Of a stretch of 5,125 nucleotides of DNA, positions 1 to 5,125 are shown piece after piece; position 1 is the stretch's first letter, and the number at the start of each line of letters is the position of its first letter. This stretch comes from Candidatus Adiutrix sp. (GTDB taxonomy: Bacteria > Desulfobacterota > Desulfarculia > Adiutricales > Adiutricaceae): NCBI GenBank assembly GCA_031283395.1, contig JAITBV010000114.1, positions 1-5,125 of the forward strand, given 5' to 3'. The notes below the pieces were generated by a model. That model was given only the letters and a program-made list of their open reading frames with translations. It searched no databases and was not told the origin of the DNA. A program made the translations under genes and the position numbers.

Positions 1-1
1 C

Positions 2-910
2 GCCCGGGAAAAAAATTTCGGCCTGACCCCCCTCATGTTCGCGGTCATGTTCAACAAACCGGCCGTGGCCCAGGCCCTGCTCCGGGGCGGAGCCGACCCG
101 GATCAACGCAACGACCACGGCGGCACAGCCCTCCACCAGGCCGCCGCGGCCGCCTCACCGCCCGGTTCGATCTTGACCCTGGCCGCCGCCGGAGCCGACC
201 TCAACGCGGTCGACCAGGACGGACAGACCCCCCTGACGCTGGCGGTCCTGGCTGAAAAACTCCCAGTCCTGACCGAACTCATCAAGGCCGGCGCCCTGGT
301 GGACCATCCCGGCCCAGGAGGGCGGACCGCTCTGAACCTGGCCGCGGCCCGGAGCCGCAACCCTGAAGTCATCGTCCGCCTGGTAGCGGCCGGGGCACAA
401 CTGGAATCCCGGGACCAAAGAGGCCTGACCCCCTTGCTGGCCGCGGCCGAAGCAAGCCACAGCCTGGCCGTTTTTGAGGCTCTCCAGGCCGCCGGGGCTG
501 ACCTGAAGGCCCTGGACCCCAGCGGAGCCGATGCCCTTCTCCTGGCCAGCCTCAGTAACCCCAACCACGAGATCCTAAAAAACCTATTGCGGAAAGGAGG
601 CGAAATAAACGGTTTACGGGCCAACGGCCTGACCCCTCTCCTGGCCGCTGCCGGCAACCCCAATCCGGAAGCGGTCCGCCTACTGATACTGGCTGGAGCT
701 GACACCAAGGCCACCGACCCCTCGGGCCGCACCGCCCTGATGCTGGCCGCCTGGCTCAACGAGAACGATGAGGTGGCCAAAATCCTGGTTACGGGCGGGG
801 TGGACCTTGCGGCTCGGGACAGCCAGGGCCGCACCGTCCTGGATTTCCTTGGACCGGACCGGCCGGACCTAGCGGATTTTCTGCGCCGTCGACAGCGGCC
901 GAAACCATGA
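2..910 (+). CDS. Ankyrin-repeat protein, 5' end missing (C-terminal 302 residues)
   Basis: The reading frame is open to the left edge from base 2. The first ATG (35) lies inside an ankyrin repeat: the consensus Gly-Leu-Thr-Pro-Leu begins at 20, so the true start is upstream of the window. The visible protein is almost nothing but ankyrin repeats of 33-34 residues, eight complete ones plus a degenerate C-terminal cap. Each has the G-x-T-x-L opening, an Ala-rich first helix, a second helix ending in Leu-Leu or similar, and the A/G-G-A-D hairpin. Ankyrin arrays are protein-binding scaffolds; the partner cannot be read from sequence. No enzyme domain or membrane segment is visible, and any signal peptide would be in the missing part. 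The protein ends in a basic tail (RRRQRPKP). Its stop codon overlaps the start of the following HAD phosphatase gene (ATGA at 907-910), so the two are probably one operon. The ankyrin identity is very secure; the cellular role is unknown. Confidence 0.94.
   Translation, partial: AREKNFGLTPLMFAVMFNKPAVAQALLRGGADPDQRNDHGGTALHQAAAAASPPGSILTLAAAGADLNAVDQDGQTPLTLAVLAEKLPVLTELIKAGALVDHPGPGGRTALNLAAARSRNPEVIVRLVAAGAQLESRDQRGLTPLLAAAEASHSLAVFEALQAAGADLKALDPSGADALLLASLSNPNHEILKNLLRKGGEINGLRANGLTPLLAAAGNPNPEAVRLLILAGADTKATDPSGRTALMLAAWLNENDEVAKILVTGGVDLAARDSQGRTVLDFLGPDRPDLADFLRRRQRPKP
20..910 (+). repeat. Array of eight ankyrin repeats plus C-terminal cap, with a two-repeat period
   Basis: Repeat units, taken from the Gly of G-x-T/D-x-L, start at 20, 119, 221, 320, 422, 524, 626, 725 and 827 (the last is the cap). 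Their spacings are 33, 34, 33, 34, 34, 34, 33 and 34 residues. Odd-numbered units open with T-P-L and even-numbered ones with T-A-L (or D-A-L), so the array repeats in pairs of 67, 67, 68 and 67 residues. Units 5 and 7 open with nearly the same DNA (ggcctgacccc at 422 and 626) and both encode GLTPLLAAA. The starts of units 6 and 8 both follow an Asp-Pro-Ser motif. This suggests growth of the array by duplication of about 200-bp two-repeat modules. Confidence 0.85.
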
Positions 911-1539
911 CCATCCGCCACATTGTTTTAGATTTCGATATGACCCTGGTGAATTCCCTGCCGACCATCACCCTGGGTCTGAACCGCATGGCCCGCCATT
1001 TCGGCCTCAAAGAGGTGAATGAGACCGAGGTCATGGCCGTAATGCACCTGGAATGCCAGGCTATGTGGAGCGGGCTTTGGGGCGCCTACGACCCTCTTTG
1101 GCATGACTTTTTCATCACCCTGGTGGTCGGGGAGGAAAAAAATCACCTGGCTGTGGTCCCCGGCGCCATTGACCTTTTGAAGGATTTGAAGAAAAAAGGT
1201 CTAAGCCTGGCCTTGGCCACCAATAGGGACCGCCCCTGGGAAGCCCTGACCGCCGTGAGCCTGGCCCCCTATTTCGATTCCGCCGTGGGAGCCCTGGAAG
1301 TGATCCACCCCAAACCGGCCCCGGATATGCTGCGGCTGGTCATGGAACGGCTCCAGGCCGACCCGGATCAAACCATCTTCGTCGGCGACGCCCCTTCTGA
1401 CATGACCGCCGCCGCCCGGGCCGGGGTGCGCGGCGTAGGTATTCTGCTGGAGGGCGGGGGAAACCTCAAGGAACTCCAGGCGGCCGGAGCCTGGCAGATC
1501 AGGGCCGCACTGCCGGACCTGGCAGACCTATGGAGTTGA
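907..1539 (+). CDS. HAD-superfamily hydrolase, phosphoglycolate phosphatase-like
   Basis: This is a 210-residue soluble, cytosolic protein with all four HAD motifs. Motif I is DFDMT (nucleophile D9, acid/base D11, T13), motif II is the Thr of LALATN (T105), motif III is the Lys of HPKPAPD (K136), and motif IV is GDAPSD (D161, D165) for Mg2+ binding. A helical C1-type cap of about 70 residues lies between motifs I and II and is rich in aromatics (MWSGLWGAYDPLW, about 53-65). The family hydrolyses phosphate monoesters through a phospho-aspartate. Length and layout match the Gph/PGP-like group, but the substrate cannot be assigned. Motif I has Met where many phosphatases have Gly (DxDGT); this variant also occurs in HAD proteins and leaves the catalytic residues intact. 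The ATG start overlaps the ankyrin stop by 4 bp, with only a weak purine run upstream, so translation is probably coupled. No clear terminator follows it. Confidence 0.94.
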   Translation: MTIRHIVLDFDMTLVNSLPTITLGLNRMARHFGLKEVNETEVMAVMHLECQAMWSGLWGAYDPLWHDFFITLVVGEEKNHLAVVPGAIDLLKDLKKKGLSLALATNRDRPWEALTAVSLAPYFDSAVGALEVIHPKPAPDMLRLVMERLQADPDQTIFVGDAPSDMTAAARAGVRGVGILLEGGGNLKELQAAGAWQIRAALPDLADLWS

Positions 1540-1558
1540 GGGACCAGTTCCCGCCGCC

Positions 1559-1587
1559 TTGACTTTCAAGCTGATTGGGTTAATAAT
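1559..1587 (+). promoter_or_regulatory. Predicted sigma70-type promoter for the lytic transglycosylase operon
   Basis: TTGACT (1559-1564, 5 of 6 matches to the -35 consensus) is followed by exactly 17 bp and then AATAAT (1582-1587, 5 of 6 matches to the -10 consensus). The segment is clearly more AT-rich than its surroundings and lies in the only sizeable intergenic gap of the window. Transcription would start near 1594, giving a leader of about 55 nt before the ATG at 1649. No obvious operator palindrome is visible. The prediction rests on consensus and position only. Confidence 0.65.
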
Positions 1588-1625
1588 GGTCAAAGTGGTT
1601 TAATAGCCCCACCGTCCCCCCGAAC

Positions 1626-1639
1626 CGGAGAACGGAGAA
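1626..1639 (+). repeat. Tandem duplicated heptamer carrying two GGAG ribosome-binding-like motifs
   Basis: CGGAGAA occurs twice in direct succession (1626-1632 and 1633-1639), placing GGAG at 1627-1630 and 1634-1637. The second copy is 11 nt from the ATG at 1649, slightly longer than the optimal Shine-Dalgarno spacing; the first, at 18 nt, is too far to act alone. No in-frame ATG, GTG or TTG exists between the in-frame stop at 1604-1606 and 1649, so this start is well fixed despite the stretched spacing. Confidence 0.5.
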
Positions 1640-1648
1640 CCAGGGCCC

Positions 1649-2377
1649 ATGTCGAAAACAGCCGCCTTTCTCCCGGAGCCCCTGGCCTGGCTGGCCGGTC
1701 TGACCTTGGCCGGAGCCTTGGCCCTGCCCCTGGCCCTGGCTGAGAATAGCCGGACCTGGGCCAGCCTGTGGTTGCCTCCGAAGGCCGCGACCCCGTCTGT
1801 CCGGATTCCGGAAAAGAAAATCAACATCCCAACGGCCGAGCCGCTCAAAATCTCCGTCTGGCCGGACGTCCGGGAAGACCCGCCGGCCCTGGAGGCGGAG
1901 GAAGCGGCCTTTCTGGCTCCGACACCAGGGCTTTTGGACGATCTCCGCGGCCGGGTCCGGCCCCAGGTGGCTTTCAGTTCCGCTGCGGACGAATTTGAAG
2001 ACTTGATCGAAACGACCGCCCGCGCCCACCAGGTTTCTCCGCTTCTGGTCAAGGCCGTCATCCAGGCCGAATCAAGATTCGACCCCTCTGCCGTCTCCAA
2101 CAAAGGCGCGGTCGGCCTGATGCAGGTCTTGCCCTCCACCGCCCGGGCGGAGGGCGTCCATGATCTCCTGGATCCCAAGATGAATCTCGAGGCCGGGGTG
2201 AGGCACCTTAAAAAACTTCTGCAGTCCTTCAATGACGACGAAAAACTGGCCCTGGCCGCCTACAACTGCGGCCAGGAAGCCATGAGAAAATTCAACAACG
2301 AAGTGCCGCCCTTCCCTGAAACCCGCAACTACGTTAACCGGGTCATGAGCTACTACAGCCAGCACCTCGAAAGCTGA
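1649..2377 (+). CDS. Exported lytic transglycosylase with C-terminal SLT domain (GH23-like)
   Basis: This 242-residue protein cleaves the MurNAc-GlcNAc bond of peptidoglycan with formation of a 1,6-anhydro-MurNAc end, acting in the periplasm. Residues 12-31 form a hydrophobic Leu/Ala segment ending in Ala-Leu-Ala before E32, consistent with a signal peptidase I site. The n-region is only weakly basic (K3), so a retained anchor is possible. A Pro-rich, probably unstructured linker follows (about 41-110), then the SLT domain (about 114-236). The domain carries the catalytic Glu in QAESRFDP (E141), the GLMQVLP motif (156-162), the AYNCG motif (204-208) and the closing NYVNRV segment (227-232). 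All family landmarks are present, so activity is likely. It lies downstream of a predicted promoter, and the next gene begins 2 bp after its stop. No LysM or other wall-binding module is seen, and the exact lytic transglycosylase subgroup cannot be assigned. Confidence 0.94.
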   Translation: MSKTAAFLPEPLAWLAGLTLAGALALPLALAENSRTWASLWLPPKAATPSVRIPEKKINIPTAEPLKISVWPDVREDPPALEAEEAAFLAPTPGLLDDLRGRVRPQVAFSSAADEFEDLIETTARAHQVSPLLVKAVIQAESRFDPSAVSNKGAVGLMQVLPSTARAEGVHDLLDPKMNLEAGVRHLKKLLQSFNDDEKLALAAYNCGQEAMRKFNNEVPPFPETRNYVNRVMSYYSQHLES

Positions 2378-2379
2378 CC

Positions 2380-2883
2380 ATGGCTTTCCGCGCCCGTCTT
2401 ATGGCCGGGCTCTTAGCGGTCCTCCTGGGCTGGGCGGGGCCGGCCCCGGCCCAGAGGGACTTCATGGAGCCTCTTCCGGTTTCTCCCCTGAAACTGGCCG
2501 ATGACTACCGGAGCAATTTCCACTGGGCCGACGCCCAATATACGGGAAAACTCCTGGTGGTCACCGGACGCATCCGCACCATCACCCCGCCCCAGCGCGT
2601 CTGGAACTTCCACCAGGACAAACTCTATGCCTTCATAACCATTGATACGGGCAACAACCGCCCTCTGGTCGTTTATTTCTGGGATTGGGAGGCGGTGAAA
2701 ATAAACCGTTACAGCACCGGCTCCAGCATTACCGTCATGGGCTTCTGCCAGGGCGTCACCCCCCAGTTGAGCCTTCGGGAAGCCTGCGTCTATCCCGGGG
2801 GATGCGGCGGGCCGGTGGCCGAATTTTATGCGCCCTACTTCAAGCTTCCCCCCAACCCGCATTTCCAGACGCCCCCTTCTTAA
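2380..2883 (+). CDS. Small exported OB-fold protein, tRNA_anti-like family
   Basis: This 167-residue protein has a signal peptide: basic n-region (R4, R6), hydrophobic core (about 7-20) and an Ala-Pro-Ala site before Q25. The mature part has the look of the tRNA_anti-like OB-fold family: an L-x-x-x-Y-x-x-N-x-x-x-A-D opening (about 39-51), then GKLLVVTGRI (56-65), a central beta region (82-100), a G-x-x-x-x-V-x-G strand pair around 114-121, and the family's Cys pair in GFCQG (C123) and LREAC (C136). A third Cys is at 142. Despite the family name these secreted versions are not known to bind tRNA, and the function is open. The ATG at 2380 is preferred over the internal ATG at 2401 because only the longer form has a charged n-region. 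It starts 2 bp after the transglycosylase stop with no clear Shine-Dalgarno sequence, so it is probably read by coupling. Its stop overlaps the tilS stop on the other strand. Confidence 0.8.
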   Translation: MAFRARLMAGLLAVLLGWAGPAPAQRDFMEPLPVSPLKLADDYRSNFHWADAQYTGKLLVVTGRIRTITPPQRVWNFHQDKLYAFITIDTGNNRPLVVYFWDWEAVKINRYSTGSSITVMGFCQGVTPQLSLREACVYPGGCGGPVAEFYAPYFKLPPNPHFQTPPS

Positions 2884-3926
2884 CCCGCCCGCTTTCCCCG
2901 CACGGCCAGCCGGGATGCCGCCGCCAGGCGCAGAACCGGGCCTTCGGCCGAAGCCCGCACCCCCCCCGGCAGATCCAGGCCCCCATGGCGTTCGAAAGCC
3001 GCCAAACCGAGAGCTGTTTCCACAGACGCGAAGGTGACGGGCTCGTTTACGAGATCCAGGGACCTCTGTATCCGGGTCAGCCCGGCATAGACCAGACGCC
3101 GGCGCTCGGCCAAGCTGAGGACGATCAAAAGACGGCGGTCCATTTCAATTTCGGCCTGGCTTTCCGCTCTGACCACCCGCGGCCAAAGTTCGGCCAGGCG
3201 GCCGTGCCAGAAATCTTCCTCGGCCCGCAGAATCGAGGCCGAGCGGCCCAGGGATTCCAATAGGCGGGGGTTCCATTTTTTCAGGCCCGGCAGGAGTTCC
3301 CTCCGGACGGAGTTGCGCCAAAAACGCGGGTCCAGATTGGATTCATCTTCCAGCCAGGCCAGGCCGCGGCCTTGGAGCCAGGCCCTTAAAACCTCGCGGC
3401 TGAAAGCCAACAGAGGCCGCAGAACTACCAGACAGGCCAGGGGCCGGCGGGGGGGTATGCCGGCCAGGCCACCGGCCCCCGCGCCCTTGAGAAGGTTCAT
3501 CAACACGGTTTCCGCCTGATCATCGGCCTGGTGGGCGGTGAGGATGAAACCGGCTCCCCAGTCACGGGCGGCCCGGGCCAAAAAATCGTAGCGGACCAGG
3601 CGGGACGCCTCTTCCAGGCCCTTTTTGCGACGCCGGGCCAGGGCGGCCGGGTCGCCTTTTTCCGTGAAAAAGACCAAGCCCAATTCTGCGGCCGCACGGG
3701 CGGCGAAGGCCTGGTCCTCATCCGCGGCCGGGCCGCGCCAGCCGTGGTTGAGGTGGGCCGCCGCCACCTGGGCGGGGGGAAGGTGCCAGGCCGTCAGTTG
3801 GAGCAAAGCTGTGGAATCCAGACCTCCGGAATAGGCCACCAGGAATTTGCTGTTTCGCCAGGCGGGTTCAAGGGCCTCCAGGGAAACCTGGAAGAGCCGG
3901 GGCAGGTCGGCCGGGTTCAAGGTCAA
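2880..3926 (-). CDS. tilS: tRNA(Ile)-lysidine synthetase
   Basis: TilS uses ATP and lysine to convert C34 of the CAU-anticodon tRNA-Ile to lysidine, switching it from AUG to AUA reading; it is normally essential and cytosolic. The 348-residue product shows the PP-loop signature SGGLDS (33-38), HLNHGWRG (58-65), the EEASRLVRYDFL segment (105-116), TAHQADDQAETVLMN (130-144) with the following KGAGAGGLAG, RPLL (170-173), and the DESN...RNSVRRELLP region (194-213). An N-type ATP-pyrophosphatase core is therefore complete. The C-terminal part (about 235-348) is shorter than in the roughly 430-residue E. coli enzyme and probably lacks the last TilS_C domain, as in other short bacterial forms. The start is TTG at 3926-3924; no other start codon lies before the catalytic loop. 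It overlaps the stop of the upstream GldG-like gene (TTGA), with a GAGG six bases upstream. The gene ends tail to tail with the OB-fold gene. Confidence 0.97.
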   Translation of the reverse strand: MTLNPADLPRLFQVSLEALEPAWRNSKFLVAYSGGLDSTALLQLTAWHLPPAQVAAAHLNHGWRGPAADEDQAFAARAAAELGLVFFTEKGDPAALARRRKKGLEEASRLVRYDFLARAARDWGAGFILTAHQADDQAETVLMNLLKGAGAGGLAGIPPRRPLACLVVLRPLLAFSREVLRAWLQGRGLAWLEDESNLDPRFWRNSVRRELLPGLKKWNPRLLESLGRSASILRAEEDFWHGRLAELWPRVVRAESQAEIEMDRRLLIVLSLAERRRLVYAGLTRIQRSLDLVNEPVTFASVETALGLAAFERHGGLDLPGGVRASAEGPVLRLAAASRLAVRGKRAG

Positions 3927-3936
3927 TCCCGGCCTC
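3923..3936 (-). promoter_or_regulatory. Coupled TTG start and Shine-Dalgarno site of tilS
   Basis: Read on the minus strand, GAGG (3936-3933) is followed by 6 nt and then TTG (3926-3924), whose last two bases begin the TGA stop (3925-3923) of the upstream gene. The good spacing and the 4-bp TTGA overlap decide the start of tilS and indicate translational coupling to the GldG-like gene. Confidence 0.75.
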
Positions 3937-5125
3937 GGCGGCGATAGAATAAGAACCAGACTCCCAGAACCAGGGCCGGCCAGACTATGGCGGGCAGCCA
4001 GAAGACCAGGAGGCGGGCTGTAACACTGCTCAAGACCAGGTCCGAACCTGGCCCGGGAGTTTCCGAATCAGCTGCGGGATCGTCCAGAAGCCAATTGACG
4101 GCCGCCCCCAAAAAGGCCCGATTGCCCGGGAAGCCCCAGAAACCGTTGGCGGCCAGATCGGAATCGGCCAGAGCCACCACCCGTCCGTCTCCTTCGGGAA
4201 ATTGGACGGCCGCACCCAGGGCCAGGGGGCCGGGCATATCCTCATCGGCTTGATAGCGATAATCGCCCCGGGCCAGGGAAGCGGCGTCAGTTTCCAGCCA
4301 GGACGAGGGCGAGCTTTCCGCGATGACCGAAGCCGCGGCTTCTCCGTCCGCCTCGCCCAGAAAAGCTCCGGCCAGAGGCCAAAGAACGGGCCGGCTCAAA
4401 CCACGGTTGATGGGGTGACTTGGATAGTCACGGCTGATGACGAAGCTCTCGGCAGTGCCGCCGAGGCTGACCTCGGGGTCTATTAGCAGCCCGTCCGGGT
4501 ATTTAAGGCCCAGAGGCCGCCAGAAATCGGGGCTCAAAGCCGCGGTCAAGGGGTCGGCCATAACCATCAGTCGCCCTCCTCGCCGGAGAAAATCCAACAA
4601 ATCGTTCTCCCGTAACTCGCCCAAGGGGGCACGGGGGCCGGCCAGAATCAGGGCCGCGGCCTCCTCCGGCAGAGGGGCGCCTTCGGCCCAATAATATTCC
4701 AAAGCCATAATACGCCGGGCGCCCATATCCTCGGACCACTGGCTGAGGCCTCCGGGACCCTGGTCCTGAATCAATTTTTCGCCGAAGGTGTAGAGGAAAT
4801 AGATCAACCGGGGGCTAGGGGTAGATAAGCGGATCAAGGCGCCGCGCAAAGCCTCCTCGGTCAGGAGCGGTACATTTTCCCTGAACGTTTCAGCCGCGAC
4901 CAGGGCCGAGCCGGACCAGGACATCACCGGCCCCTCTCCGCCCGCCTCCGGCTCCAACTGGGGATTTATGAACACGACCTCCAGACGGCTCCCGGCGGCC
5001 TGCCGAAATTGGTTCATAAGCTCTCGAATCCAAGGTTCCCTGGGGTCCTGGGGGCCGAGGCGCACGGTTATGGTCACCTGCCGGTCCAACTGGGCCAGAA
5101 GCTCCCGGGTGGCCGGAGCCAGGGA
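3923..5125 (-). CDS. GldG-like ABC-transporter auxiliary protein, N-terminus cut by the window edge (C-terminal 400 residues)
   Basis: The frame is open to the right edge. A TTG at 5089 is an internal Leu rather than a start, because the 12 codons before it (SLAPATRELLAQ) continue the family's usual opening of this domain. With that Leu counted as 1, there is a beta-rich segment with DRQVTITVRL and EVVFINPQ (2-44), then LLTEEALRGALIRL (75-88). Next come the Rossmann-like LILAGP...LLDFLRRGGRLMVMADP (147-180), the VVALADSDLAANGF and GNRAFLGAAVNWLLDD region (304-337), and one transmembrane helix (about 359-383) with an RRRGRD cytoplasmic tail. This matches the ABC_transp_aux / GldG-type family: membrane-anchored proteins with a large extracytoplasmic domain, usually encoded with a GldA-type ATPase and a GldF-type permease, which would lie to the right of the window. 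The substrate is unknown; gliding should not be inferred. The usual GHGE motif reads YTFGEK here (100-105). It is coupled to tilS. Confidence 0.86.
   Translation of the reverse strand, partial: SLAPATRELLAQLDRQVTITVRLGPQDPREPWIRELMNQFRQAAGSRLEVVFINPQLEPEAGGEGPVMSWSGSALVAAETFRENVPLLTEEALRGALIRLSTPSPRLIYFLYTFGEKLIQDQGPGGLSQWSEDMGARRIMALEYYWAEGAPLPEEAAALILAGPRAPLGELRENDLLDFLRRGGRLMVMADPLTAALSPDFWRPLGLKYPDGLLIDPEVSLGGTAESFVISRDYPSHPINRGLSRPVLWPLAGAFLGEADGEAAASVIAESSPSSWLETDAASLARGDYRYQADEDMPGPLALGAAVQFPEGDGRVVALADSDLAANGFWGFPGNRAFLGAAVNWLLDDPAADSETPGPGSDLVLSSVTARLLVFWLPAIVWPALVLGVWFLFYRRRGRD

Noticed and set aside
103..921. Long minus-strand open frame (272 codons) opposite the ankyrin array
   Set aside because: It is Arg/Ala/Ser-rich and low in complexity, mirrors the codon pattern of the convincing ankyrin repeats, and contains no recognisable motif. 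It is a shadow of GC-rich coding DNA.
1540..1552. Inverted repeat GGGA-CCAGT-TCCC after the HAD gene as a terminator
   Set aside because: The stem is only 4 bp and no T-run follows, so it is too weak to call an intrinsic terminator.
1679..1741. Repetitive ctggcc-type DNA in the first codons of the transglycosylase gene as a nucleotide repeat
   Set aside because: It is explained by Leu/Ala codons of the hydrophobic signal segment; there is no regular unit length.
1580..2232. Minus-strand open frames opposite the lytic transglycosylase (149 and 210 codons)
   Set aside because: The plus strand encodes a complete SLT domain with signal peptide; the antisense products show no domain and have shadow-like composition.
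2685..3263. Plus-strand frame of 192 codons spanning the end of the OB-fold gene and the end of tilS
   Set aside because: It crosses two well-supported genes in other frames, has no family resemblance, and is Pro/Arg/Gln-rich as expected for a shadow.
5087..5089. TTG at 5089 as the start of the GldG-like gene
   Set aside because: The frame stays open to the window edge and the preceding residues fit the family domain, and the expected N-terminal membrane segment would be missing. The codon is an internal Leu.

Overview
The window is GC-rich DNA that is almost entirely coding. It carries six protein genes and no RNA genes, insertion sequences, CRISPR array or phage genes that I can see. The gene set (an SLT-type periplasmic lytic transglycosylase, a GldG-like ABC auxiliary protein, TilS, secreted proteins with classical signal peptides) fits a diderm bacterium. 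The high GC, the TTG start of tilS and the flavour of the GldG-like protein make me lean towards a Desulfobacterota / former Deltaproteobacteria genome. That assignment is inference from general impression, not from a marker gene.

Left half, plus strand (2-1539): the 3' part of an ankyrin-repeat gene enters from the left edge and overlaps the start of a HAD-family phosphatase gene by 4 bp (ATGA). The two are very likely co-transcribed and translationally coupled. Then comes a 109-bp gap (1540-1648), the only real intergenic space. It contains a good-looking sigma70-type promoter (TTGACT-N17-AATAAT) and a duplicated GGAG-containing heptamer ahead of the next gene.

Centre, plus strand (1649-2883): an exported lytic transglycosylase is followed after 2 bp by a small exported OB-fold (tRNA_anti-like) protein. 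They look like a two-gene envelope operon driven by the promoter above.

Right half, minus strand (5125-2880): the C-terminal 400 residues of a GldG-like ABC-transporter auxiliary protein enter from the right edge and overlap the tilS gene (tRNA-Ile lysidine synthetase, TTG start) by 4 bp (TTGA). tilS ends tail to tail with the OB-fold gene, and the two stop codons share a single TTAA.

Most of the window is ordinary housekeeping and accessory content. The points most worth a second look are the two-repeat (about 67-residue) periodicity in the ankyrin protein, its coupling to a HAD phosphatase, and the placement of tilS as the coupled last gene of a GldG-like operon. I found no convincing new multi-gene system. 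Both edge genes are incomplete, so their operons cannot be judged fully from here.
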